Position numbers and translations under genes: made by a program. The notes under the pieces were generated by a model. The model ran no database searches. It worked only from the letters and a program-made list of their open reading frames with translations, and was not told the origin of the DNA. 64,000 bases of DNA, from the NCBI GenBank assembly GCA_024305405.1, contig JAKNDB010000103.1, forward strand, positions 2,604,001-2,668,000. The letters are read 5' to 3'. The stretch's first letter is position 1, and each line of letters starts with the position of its first letter. Positions 20,824 through 35,163 of the stretch are shown here, in pieces. This stretch comes from Dirofilaria immitis. Lineage: Eukaryota; Nematoda; Chromadorea; Rhabditida; Onchocercidae.

Positions 20824-23800
20824 TCATAATATATTAGTAATAAACAAATACCTTAACAATATATTTATAAAAATGAAATACAAGACTGTCAACCTAAACA
20901 TATTTGATGAAGCACTTTCTAACGGTAATTCCAATATTGTAGCACCAGGAAACCTTTCATTATTATAAAGAAATTCATTATCCTCTTTCATGATCGATTG
21001 CAAATCAATATTTCGTGATAAATGATCATCATTGTGATCATTAATTATATTGCTTATATGAGATAAAGTATTAGAATTCGGTAAAAGAAATGATGAAGAT
21101 TTTTCCAAAGTCTTATTTCGATTAATTCGAAAAGATGTAGTTAGTATATTGCCAAGACCATTACTCGTAATCGTTTGTACATGAACATGATAATCATGAT
21201 CCGATTCTAATTTATCAAATTGAACTGTTGTACTTTGTGGCGGCATGATTATTACTTGATTATTATCTTCTGTTGCTGATCTACTGAGAACAATTCGATA
21301 TCCAACATTTTTTTCCGTACTATTAGTATTCTTCCAATTACATTGTACTGAATTATTTCTCGAATTAACGATGCATGAAAGTGATTGAGAAGTTGATCGA
21401 TCATTGATTGATTGATCATTACAAGTTAGGGCAATCGTTGATGGAGTTTTCTCGCAACTTTGTGTCTCGAAATGGGCTGTTGCAATAATCTAAATCGAGA
21501 AATATAATAACAATAAAGCATAATAAAAATTTTCCTTTAATTGATAGATTAAATATAATTCTTTTCGATAATTTATTAGAATCATATGAAATAAAAAAAT
21601 TTTAATTAACCTGTTTTGTAGTGGTGCTAATAAGTTCAATATTATATGAGCATGCAAAATCAAGATCTTCTAATACTGCGACACATTCTCGAACTTTCAT
21701 TTGTGCCCAATCATTGCCCGATGAATCCAAATCATAATAAGTCATACGTTTATTATCTTTTGTTTTACACATCAATAAACGCCATCTGAAAATAATACTA
21801 TTAAAGTTTAAAATTATTAATTGATTAATTAATTTCCAAAATTAGTCAAATATATATATTTTTTCTAAAATTCATTTGAAAAAATCAATGATATTTTGTA
21901 TTTATTAATTTCAACTGATTTATAATTGATTAGTATTTTTAAAAACTAACCTTATCGTATATTGACCTCTTGTTTTATTGCATAAACCATTTCGGAACCA
22001 ACTTACGACAGTTTTCAAATTATTATCATCGTAATATGGTGCTCTAACATCCAACGTTAGCACTTTGTTATCTGTTCTAAGATTGAATAAATTGCTATCA
22101 TCATGTAGCTCATTTTGAGATTCTGATTCCCATTTTTGAGATTGAATCGTTGTAGTTGTAATATCATTGCTCTCAGTAATAATGCTATTATTAGTATGCA
22201 TATCTTTCTCGACGTTATTTGTGCCGGTTTTCAAATAAATTATTGCTTTTTCTCCGTGTAATTCACCATCTGACGAATCTACTATAGCGTAAATCTGCAA
22301 TGTTTATATTTACGGAAAAATAGATTTTTCACGTGATACGTATAAAATCTATTTACGGTATGAGAATTCAGCAATGATTATTACTTAACGCATAATGCAG
22401 AAAATGTAATATCTGACATTGTAAATCTTCTCTGGTAAATTCGAGAGGTCAAACGATGACATTATACCGCATTATACGGATAGGTCGATTTTGTTATAAA
22501 TATTATTAACTATTAAATATGTGGGAATATAAAAATTTTTCTGCTTTTTTTTACTTTCTTAGAATGATTAAATGATAGTAAGTAAAACTAACTTCAATTA
22601 AATAAACAGATTCAAGTTGTAGTTGATCGATATCAGCATATGAATGATATGCAGGTACAACAACTGACATTCTTTCACGTTCTACAAAACTATCCTCATT
22701 TTCGACATCATCATCATCATCATCATCATTTATCGTTGATCGTTTTTCTTGCTTTTCAACATTCAATCGTCGGTGTTTCAACATTTCTTCATATGCGATC
22801 GCTTGTTGTAACGTTGATTTTTGCCATGAAAGCTATATCAAAAATATTAGAAATTTTTCATCTTAAATTCTTTTAAGTTCGATTTTAAAATGCAAAAAAA
22901 GGAAGAAAGAAATTGAATTAATAAAATATTATTAAATGGGCAACATTTGTTGGTGATTGATGCCTTTTTTAAATTATCAAATTATCATTAAAAATTCATT
23001 TAATTTTGAGAAAAAATAATTCATTGCTTACGATGTAATTTTTGATTGGTAATTCGGAAAGTGGTGGAGTCCATTTGATTCGTTGTTTCCAGAAATTTTG
23101 TTCATCAATTTCTGAGCTACCCAGTGTCAAATCAAGCGGTTGTCCAGGTGCTCGTGGTTCTAAATTTTAAATTTTTAGTATTATCAATTAATGGTTAAAA
23201 TAGGGTAAGTTAGATGAAATACTTTTAGCATATTACCTTTTGAAAGCTTGAATGGTTGACTGCTTTTGAGAATCCCAAACTACCATACGTATTAACAGCT
23301 GCTACACGAAATGTATAATATCTACCTGGTGCAAGCAGATGTTTCAAAATAGCATACATTTTATTTCGCTGAAATTATATTTAAAGGTGAAAAATTACAA
23401 AGAAAAATTGAACCGATATTTCTCTTACTGTCATATTAGAAAAAGAAAAATTACGGTAATATTTTTTTGACATGCAGTAATAATTGTAGGCGTATTTCCT
23501 TATTTTACTGTTACAAAAGGGAAAGAATTACAATATTTTTAATACACAGTAATGTTTTTTTGCGCTTTAAATTATTGTATTTGAAAACGAATGAAAGAAT
23601 TGTAGAATATTTTCCATATACGGTACACTATTATTATATGGCATACAGTATGATCTATTTGTAAGATAAGATATCCCTTATCTTATTATTCTATTTCAAG
23701 GAAATAGAAAAATTATGCTAAAATTTTCAAATATACAATAACGCTTGTTTGAATTGATATTTCATTGTATTTGAATAACTATACAGAAATTACGGTATAT

Positions 23801-26800
23801 TTTCAACAATAATGATTGTTTGTTGGCACTTTTTTGATTGCACTATTTATATTTATAAAGATACGAAAAAATATGGTAATATTTTCAGTATTCAATAACG
23901 ATTATTCGTCTTGCTGTTTCCATATCTTGTTATTATATTTGAAGAGAAGTGGCGAAGTTACAGCACATTTTTAGGGTACAGTAATGATCGTTTACAGCAC
24001 TCTTCTTTCATCTTATTACTATATTTGAAAGAAAAGGAAAAATTACGGTAAACATTTCAACATACAGTGACAATTGTTTGCCAATCACTCATTGATGTAT
24101 CATCTTTAGATAAACTCCATCGCCATTGTATCACATATAAATTAGCATTTGAATTTGTCTGAGCACGACTCATTTGTTGCATGACCCATCGAACAATTAC
24201 TGATCTATTATGATAAAGCTATAGTAACATACTTATTTGCTTATCAATTTATTTATATTCAAATCTCTGATAATTTTATTTATCAAAATGAATACTTCAT
24301 ATATCATTTTCATTTTACATCTATTCGATTAAGTAAAGTAAACTAACTAAACCTTTTTCTTTTTCGTTCTTGTACAGTAATACCGGTTGGAATAGGTAAA
24401 AGATTAATATCTTTTCCACGTGGTTTCAGACATTGCCTACTACAACCTTTAACACAACATTTCTTCGTTTCCGGACAATCACCATCCAGGTGACATAATG
24501 CGGTACATTCCTGAAATTATTTATCTACCGGATAACCTAAATTTATACAGTTTTTCTATTGCTGAATAGTGAGGATTTATTTATCTCAGTATTAATTTTT
24601 AACTCTTAATTTTTGAATTTTAAATTTTACTTGGCTAATTTGCGCAGAAAAAAAAATGATAATTAGACTAAAACATACATTAAAAGGAGCCAAATGTGAG
24701 CTATTTGGACAAGTTCCTGGTTTATTCTTGTATATTTCATGTAAATAAATACATGAATGTTTGCAAGCTTCTAGTTCTTTTACATGCTGCAAAAATATTA
24801 TCCATTATTAATTATCCATTATTAATTATAAATCTTCGAATTAGGCTAATTATTATAAAAGTTTAAAATGAAAATTTTATTTTAAATAATATAAAAATTA
24901 TTATGAAATAAAATTTACAAAATTGAAATGAATCGTTTTTTTCCATTTTTAAATTATTTAATTAACGCATAGCTTAATTAATTAATACCTATAATAATTA
25001 TTCAAATATATTTTGCAATTATTTTGATCATCATATTACTTATTCAAATCTTCGATTAAAACAGTATTAATTAATAATCTTACTTTACAAATGTTTCTCT
25101 GACATCCTTGCATATCCAATGTGCTTTCTTGGCATGCTGCAGTACACTAAAATTATTATAATTAAATTAAATCAAAAATTATTATCAATCAAATTACAGA
25201 TTATTTGAAATTGATTACTTATATTATAAATTTTATCATAATCAAAATTTTATTTCGAAAAAACTTTTTATTTTTTTGGAAATTTTAGAAATTTTATCAT
25301 TTTTTAGAACAAAAAAATTCGAAAAAATCTCGAGAAATTTAAAATTCAATTTTATCAGTTAATAATTTATCATCGTTTTTTTTTCAATCAGTCATTGCTA
25401 TCATTTATATACTAATAATTTGGAATGATTAAATTAAAAATTAAAATTATCATTTCAAATCGATTGCTATTTTAAAATTTTTATTAATATTTGAAATAAT
25501 CTATTTGTTTGATAATTTTTGCCTAATTTTTTCATTCTTTTTTAATTATTAAATAATTTAATTCAATTCAAATTTTTTTACAAATAAATAATTATTGTGG
25601 AATTTTTGAAAATTTTGCAATTTTCTTTTTATTAAATTCATTTTTATTTGTATTATAATTATTATGGAATTTTCTTTTTTGAATTTTAATTTTTCTTTTT
25701 AAAAATATTTGAATTTGAATTTGTATGAAATGGCATATTTATAAATGTGATATTAGATTTTTAGGATGAAATTTCTGCACATAATGAGTAATTTCAGGAA
25801 ACAGCAAATCTTATTCAAAACGTGAAATATGCGTGATCATTGTTGACATGGGATATTTCGTGCAACAATAATAAAGTTGCAATTAACGATTAACAGGAAG
25901 TTGAAGAGAATAAATATGATAGATGAATGTTGAATGAATGAATAGATAGAATGAAGAGATTTCCGAAATGAATTTTATTCAATGATTCATCTCATCTCAT
26001 CTTTTCTATACATCTTTTATATTATGTGAAGAGATAGATTAGAGAAAGTGAAATGAATAAATTAAAAGTATTAATACAAATTTTAATAATTACAACTTAT
26101 TTATTTTATTATCATTAATTTTTACGTGATATTTCTACGAGACATTTTTATCGAATCAAAATTTGAGATAAGAAAATTTATACGTACGAACATTTTCATA
26201 TAAATTTTCATTTTAAAACCAATCTTTTGAATTACTTCTTCAATTTCATCCTATTCAAATATAAAGCCATCAACGGATAAGACTAATTAAAGAAACCAAA
26301 GAAAGAAGCAAATAGTTGAAGAAAAAAACAATTTCTGCTAGTTTTATCAATTTCAAAGGCGGTCACTTATTATCATTGCTCATTTATCAGCATATCAGTT
26401 ATAGCTAATCGAAGCGACAAAGTTCTTTTCCAACTAAATGTAAAATAAAATGTTAATCAAAAGATTACAGTATTTCTTATTTACAAATTTTGTTTACATT
26501 GAAGATATAAGTATTTTAGATATCTCTTAGAATTCCATTTTATGATAAGAAAGGAAATGAACTTTTGACCTTTGAATGAAATAATATATGGCGCAAAAGA
26601 TTATTAGAATATAAATATTTGTAAATTACTTAAATTTAATGTAACATTTTGTGAACTTTAATTTGTATTTAATCATTGCTTAATAAACGATTAGTTTAAA
26701 AGAAAATTTTCATTTCTTTGATTTATCACTTTTTTTCTGATCATTTTTTCCGCCTGGAAAATATCCCTGATGATAAAAGTTTTTGTTTAGGAAGAGAGAT

Positions 26801-29800
26801 TACGTAAGAAGAAGGACATCATTCAAGAAAATATGGATCATAAAATATGAAGAGAAATCATCAAAGGAATAGATATGCAAGAATCTTTAATTGCATTTAT
26901 CCTTTAAAAGAAAATAATTCAAAAAATTATAGGAAATAGAGGGAGGAAAGAGAGAGAGAAAAAGAGAGAGAGAGAGGTAAATCTAAAAATATATGAAAGA
27001 TAAAAGAAGAAATTATTGCGGGAAGAGATTGTTACAAATTAAACTATAATCTTCTTTAACAATCTGATCATAAAAAAAAAAAAAGAAGCAAATCCTTAAC
27101 ATATCTGCCGCTAAAATTTAGATAAAAATTTATATCCCAAAGAAAGAAAAATTTCGATTCTTTTTTTTCTACAATTATTTAGAATCCTAATCATCGTATG
27201 AAAGATACGTAAAAAACGCAAGATGCGTTGCAGGAAACGTAAAAGGAAATGTGGTTGGACGTAAAAAAAAATCCTAAAATTACCAAATAGTAGTAAATCA
27301 AAGGATACGCCGATACATTTGCTGAATTTTTATAGATACTAAAAAAAAAAAAAAAAGGGCAAATGATACATCTATCAATCAATCAAACTTTTTATTACTT
27401 CCATCTTTTCCTTTCTTTTTTTTTTCTTTTTAGAATGTATTTTTCTCGAATATTTACAATCAATTACATCGTTTGATATTTGTAAACGAATAAATTTGAA
27501 ATTAAAAAAATATGCAAATCGTTTTTTTTTCTTCAATTTTTATTTTCTATAAAACGAAACAAAACAGTGTGAATAATTTTGAATAACAAAAATTATCGAA
27601 TAATAAATAAATAAATAAATAAAATGATTGTAAACAATAATAATTTTGATTTTTATTGATTATTTCTTTTATTGATTTTTAATTAAATTGCTACAAATAT
27701 TATTAGAAATGATTAATGCATTTAGATCAGAATTAATAAATTAATTAATATTATTAGTATAAAAATGATTAATGCATTTAGATCAGAACTGTTTAATTAA
27801 TTGATTATTAATTATTAAAATTCATTCGATTAATGAACAGCAAAAATTATCTGATCATATATACGATTCAATTTATTCATAACTAATAATTATTTGCTAT
27901 CAAGCAAATTTTTCAATCTCATCTGATCAGTCTATTTGCATGATATGATATCTGTTTCGAAGAATGCATGAAGTTTCAATTGTTCAATTCCCAATTCTGA
28001 TTGTTAAATTTTCAATTCCTGATCATTTCCATCCTAATCCCGATCACTCTCGATTCTTTCTCATTGATGATATTATATTGATTCAAAATTTGATATTACT
28101 TTTTTAAAAAAAAAAATTTATTTATTTTGCTTTTTCATAAGTCTCTTTTTTTTCAACATTTTCTTTCGTAGGATAAAATTGTCATACAAGATAACGATAA
28201 TGATGACGATGACCTTCATTCGTTTCTTAGCAATAATCATTGAATGAGAATTTTTAATCCCACTTCAATTTTTATTCCACTCTTATCCTAATATAATCTT
28301 TGATACGTTGGATTCTTTTTTTTTTTTTTCAATGAAATGGCTTAATTTTGTTGAGAAAAAAGAAAGAGCAAAATAATAAATAAGACATAAAGCAATAGGA
28401 TTAAGTAAAGTAAAATGAACAAAAAAATTTATTCTAAAAATTACTAATAAAAGAAAAGAATATTTCTTTTTGTTATTTTATTATTTCAATTGCCAACTAT
28501 AAGATATTCTTCTTCGTTATCTCTCTCTCTCTCTCTTCCTCTCCCTCTCTCTCTTTCTTTCTTTCATAACTTTAAGCAATAAAAATTCATTGTAATTTAA
28601 AATTTTTATATTTTCTTCTTTTTAAAAAAAAGAAAGAAAAGTAATATAATCATATCTTATCATATCTTATCATTTTGTTAATATAATTTAAAAGCAAAAT
28701 AGAAATAGAAATTTTATTCAAAATTTATTTTTATGAATTCATCCAATTTATCGATTTTTATAATTTCCAATTTAATATTTAATGATAGAAAACATAATAA
28801 TATAAGAATTCGAAATTTTAAAGATGAAGATACTTTATAATTTCATTAATTAATGTTATAGAAAGGTTTAAATACATAAATTTTTATTAATTAGTATTTT
28901 AAAAGTTTAATATGTAAACTTCGTTAGTTAGCATTAATTTGACGATACCATTTTTTTCCTTCTAAAAGACTTATAATTATTACTGCAAAAAGTTGACTGT
29001 GCTTACTGTATGGCGCTTACAGTATCAGTCAACTCCAATTAATGAATAATTAAGATAAATTTCACTAATAAGTATTACAGGAAGTTCGATATAGAGATTT
29101 TATTAATTGGTAGTGTAAGAAATTTAACAATAAATTCCATCAATCGGTATTGTAAGTCATTAATTGATATCAAAGAAACTGAAAATACAAAATATAAAAG
29201 TATGAAATCTTTAACCTTTAAAAATATAAAGAATTATATGATATGTATGATAATTAAATTAAATTAAATCGATAAATTACTTCTATTAAATTTCAATGAT
29301 TCATTCATATTTATGGTCAGATCGAAATTATTTTATCAGTTTATTATCGCTGCTATCAAGTGAGAGACAAAGAGGAAAAGAGGATGAAGTTTTGAATAAT
29401 GATAAAATAGTTTAAATTACAATGATTTATCTATGCTTATAATAAATTCAAAAATATTTTATCATTTCATTATCACTTCCATCAAAAATGAAACATAGAG
29501 GGGAGAAAGAAAGAGAGGGAAGAGGAAAGAGAAAAAGTGGGAAACGTTTTGAATAAATGATAAATCATTTAATTAATTCTAATATGATTTATCTATATTT
29601 ATCATCAAATTTAAAAAAATATTTCATTTTTTTCATTTTCCTCATATCCAAAGACAAAAAAGAGAGATGTATATATGTATATATAGAGAGAGAGAGAGAA
29701 AGAGAGAGAAAGAGAGAAAGAGATAAAGGGAGAGGAAAAAAAGTTTGATAAAATCGTTCATTTTCCATTAGCGTTAACAAATGGCGCAATAATAAATTAT

Positions 29801-32800
29801 TTATTTCATCGATACATAATATATTTGAAAATGAAATGAAAATAAAAAGGAAAAATGAAATAATTGAATGATAGCATTTGATTTGAATGATTAAATAATA
29901 TTACAAATAAGATAAGATAAAAGGAATGTACCGCATATTATTGTCATACCTTTTACCTTTTACCTTTTACCTGCTCTATTAAAGTATTAAATTAATTTTA
30001 TTACAATTTCTCATTTCCCATTTTTATTCCATGATACATGATACACTAAACCATCTATTTAAAGAAGTAAAAATAAGATATGACAACTACTACTAAGAGA
30101 TAAATTTATTTTCAAATTATCATTTTCCATTTCTTTCTTTTTTTTTTTTTATCAATCAAATTATATTAGTTGCAACTTTTACATTTTCATAGTATCAAAT
30201 AAAAGCTATCAAAAGATAAATTAAGTAAAATGAATGATCATTTTCGAGATTTTCAAAAAATAATCATTCAAATTATCGATTAATCAATAATTTATCAATT
30301 AATTTAATTATGATTTCATATTTTATGATCTTTATCAACGAAACGAAGATAAATTAAGCGAATGATAATTTTTGTCGAGAGTTTCACTAAATAATATTAC
30401 ATTGTTTTACGTTATCAATAATTTGAAATCTCATAACTCCGACTAACGAAGGGATCGAAAAATGCATTAATAGAATGATAACTTTTTTTGAGAAATTATT
30501 ATCAATAATAGTCCGATTAACTGATTAATTAATTAACAATTAGATGATTTACCAATATTATATATCGCTCCACATAAATTAATATTGTATCAAGGTATGC
30601 AATGAGGAAATAATTTTGAATAAATTGCACGAAAGATAATAGTTATCAGACTTTTATCATTCTTTTTTAAAATTATCAGTAGAAAAACTTTTTCCAAATA
30701 ATAAATTAGGAGAAAAAAATTGAGCACTTTTTTAAACATATATTCGAAATTAACAATTTTATTAAACTTGATAGCCTACCTTTTTTTTTCTTTTTTAATC
30801 CATAAACAATCAATCAATCAAAGTCAAAGTTATCCTGTTGCTATAATTGACACATATTGATAAATCTATCCTGCTTGATTGACGAGACAAATGATCGGAA
30901 AAGATTTTGGAAATCTTTTGCACATTTTTGGTTTTTATTAATTTCTATCTAAGCTAAAGTCTGATAAGTAAACATTGATAAGAGGATTAGATCGTATATA
31001 TATATACACTTCTTCATCATCCCTTTCTTTTCTTCTCAATCTTTATTAAAATTAGGTACCATAACCTTTACCTTCTTTTCAAATATTTCCTTTTTGTTTA
31101 TTCTTCGTCTTCTGCTAGGAATAAGTATTTCGATTATGGTAGAATAAAATGAATTTCCATTTTTGTATTATTTATTTTCGAATTTTATATATGAAAAGAA
31201 TTTTTGAACAAATCTTCTAAGAAAAGTTTTTTTCCTTTTATCTTTTAAAAGATTGATTAAAGCTAAAATTTCCAATTTGTGGAAATTTAAAAAGAAGAAT
31301 TTAAATTTTTAATTAAAGTTAAGAATTTAAATATCATTTTAAATATCGATTTCTTTTAGATAACATTCACATCTTTGAAATCAATTCTGATAAAAGATTA
31401 TGATCGGATTGAAAGAGTTACGATATATTTTAGAATTATAATTCTTACTAAATTATAAAATGATTGATATTCATTTGCATATTTTTTTTTATTTACCAAA
31501 AATCAAATCCATTTTTTAACAATCGTTTTGGCTATTTTAACCCTTAAACCATTTTGTCCCTAGTTTTCTAATTTTGTCCCTAGTCTTTTTTTCATTTCAT
31601 CCTTGGTTATAATTTATTCTTTATGAACTTTCAAGGGTATTTCAGTATAAAAATTAAATAATTCTAATAATTATTTTGTCCATTTAATCTATTCATTCAT
31701 TTCATTCTTGGCTTTCTAGTATTTCAATACAAATAAAATCAAATATATTTTAATAATTGTTTTGGCTATTTTAACCCTTAAACCATTTTGTCCCTAGTTT
31801 TCCAAATTCATTTCATCCTTGGCTATAATTTATTCTTTATGAGCCTTTGAGTGTTTCAGCCATATTATATTGATGGCTAATATTTTATCCTGTTCTGTTT
31901 GAATAAGATAGATCATCCATTGATAATTCATTAACAATAGGATGAAAAAGTATTTTCAAATGCATCATTCTTCGTTTCCCAGCAAGTCTGATAATATATA
32001 TTCTTCTGGCCAGATAAACAGACCAGATCATTTTTAATCTTTTGGCCCAATTTATTAAATTACAGCTGGATGTTTCCCACGATAACACATCAAACAATAT
32101 AATGTAATACTTCATATACGCATATATTAATTAGTTATATTTATATACAAATATAATATATATTTACTTAAATACATAAATACTAATTCATCATATTTAA
32201 ATTAAAAATATTTTAATTAATATTTGATAATTAGCATAATTATCAGTTATTATCATAAATTAGAAATATCATAAGTTTGATATTAATGATAATTAAAAAA
32301 ATAGATGTTGAATAAATAATTATTACTATTATCTAATTTATGATAATTCTATGATAATGATAATAATTCATAGTGATGCTAATTATCCCACAGTATAGTT
32401 TATTATTTATGGAAAAAAATTAAAATTATGAAGGCGAATTAATTAACTGATAATATTAATTAATTAAATTTAATTAATTAACCTATCAAATACTTTCGAT
32501 ACTTTCTCTAATTGTTAAGCAAATATTTTAACGTTTGGAACTTTTGTAGAATATTGAATCCGTAAAATAGATTCTCGAATTTTAGATATTTTAAAAATTT
32601 AATTAATAATTTTTTTGAGATTTAAAATTTTAAAAATATTCATTCAAAGAAATACTAATCGTTTCGTTGTTTAATCAATGATAAATTTAAGATTTAATTA
32701 AAATAGTAAATTAAGATTGTTCAAAATTAAACTCTAAAAATCGAAAGAAAAAAATGAAAATAATAAACTAATCGATAATTTTAATTAAAATCAAATATTT

Positions 32801-34522
32801 TCAAAATTATCAGACAAATTGGATTGTTACACATAAGTGATCTTTCTTCTTTTTCTTTTGCCTTACATTTGAATAATGAATATTGAAATTTAATACTTAT
32901 ATAAGGAAATGAAAATGATTAAATTAAATTTATTATTAAACAAAAAAAAAAATCATACCGATGAGCAATTTCGATCATCCTTACAAACATTGATAATATG
33001 ATGTTTTAAATGTCGCTTTAAATCAGCATCATCCTAAATAATTTTATATTAAAAATATTCCAAACAAAATATGACCAAAAAAAAATTATTTATTTATTAA
33101 TATATTTGCTATAATTTGAAATAATTAAATATTCAATTTATGAATTCAAATTCTTACAGTTATTTGAATTTTAAATAAAAAGAAAATTTCAGCATCAATA
33201 ATTCCTTCCTTTCTCATTGGTTGAGAAAAAGTTTTCATTCATCTATTATTATTATTATTATTATTATTATTTACTCTTCTTATGACTTATTCCTACCTGT
33301 GAAATCCTTTATCAAAACTTTTCCACATAACTGAGCAATAATCATTTTTCGGTTCTATTCTCGAAATGAATCTTTTTCATTTTACCTTTGTAGTATTTGA
33401 TTGTCCTTTTACATATACGCATCAACATTTTATATTTCGAGACTGATAATGTTGTTGACATTAAAAGTAATGATAAGATTTAATACCATTCGAGATACAC
33501 TTCATCTCAAATATTTTCATCTATCAGACCAACAATAGTAATATCTTGATAACTTTTATTACAAATCAATCCTTAACATATTTCATTTAAATTTTGCTCG
33601 AGAAAAAATAATTTAAATTCAAATTTAATTTTTATTTAAATTTAATTCAGTTTAGTTTTTTCACTTTTTAATTGTTTGAAAAAAATTCAACTTCCAATGA
33701 TTTTTAACTATTGTCTATCGATAGGACAAAATAGGAATAGAATGGAAATGAAATAATGATTAACTGACTTTGTTTGATTTCATTTTAACAGACCAGATTA
33801 GTAAATATAAAACTGACTTGTACATAGATGTTACAGCTATTTAAATTCTGATTTTAATATTTTAAATTAATTTAATTTTTATTATATGCAAAATTTTAAT
33901 TATAATATAATATGGTAATATTCTTATATGATAAATGCAAGTAATAAAAATGTGGCATAATTTCGATTTCAAATTTAATTATTTCATTTCTCAAATAATT
34001 TTAATTATTTATATCTCAAAATTTTTATTTTATTATACAATTAAAATATTCAATTCATTTAAGGAACAAAAATAAGAAGAAAATATGGCACAATTTTGAT
34101 TTTTTTAAATTTTAATTTCTTCATTTCTATACAATGAAATATTTTTTCCATTTCAAATTTGATTCTTTCATTTCTGATATAAAATGAGTTATTTTATAAA
34201 AATTTTACGAATTGATAAGAAAGAATGAAATTTTATTGACCGAATTCATATGTATTGATTGCTTGGTACATGTCGGTAACATGAAACATATATCTAAGCA
34301 AAATATAATTCTAATACAAAATTATCGCATACATTATGAGGCATCGCTGTACGATACGGCAATTTGTAACGACTAATAGTCTGAGAGATGCGATAATTCT
34401 CGTCGCATTCCTTCCATCTCTTTTGCTATCTGATTGTGAAATATTCTTCAATTCATCATCATTGTTATTGCAAAAGATGATGGTGATAGCAATACTAATG
34501 ATGATGGTGATCGTGATGATGC

Positions 34523-34584
<62 letters not shown>

Positions 34585-35109
34585 GATAGTTTGAAATCAT
34601 TACAGGAAATGTGAAAAAATTTGAAGAAAATGTTAAGATTCATTAGTGCGGACAATGATGATGATGATGATGATAGTAATATCCTTGAAATGATATAAAA
34701 ATTTTGATAAATAACAATTGAAGAAAATATTAAGATTAAGCTAAAAAATTGCCAATGGATCAATCAATCAATCAACCAATCAATCATTAGATGATTAAAA
34801 ATTTAAATGAATGAATGAGTAAATTGTTTGGAAAATTGATTTAGCAAATTTTTAATTAATTAATTAGTATGATTATTCAGGTATGTATATTTTTGTATAA
34901 AATGTAATTATTAATTATCATAATAGTCAAATTTTTATCAAATAAGTAAATATATGAAATTATTCTTAAACAAATAAATGTATCCACATTTTAATATTTG
35001 TTTATTTCATTAAATTTGATATCGATAATCAAAAATATAATTAATAACTTGAATTAAAATTTTAATTAATGCATTTCAAGAAATTTATTTAGAAATTATA
35101 ATTCAATAC

Positions 35110-35163
<54 letters not shown>

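Noticed and set aside
31885..32115. 76-codon minus-strand frame as a cassette exon of kal-1
   Set aside because: No Cys pattern or domain typical of anosmin and no convincing flanking splice sites in the right phase.
34311..34763. 150-codon minus-strand and 92-codon plus-strand frames
   Set aside because: Centred on a (GAT)n microsatellite, giving poly-Ile or poly-Met; no independent coding evidence.
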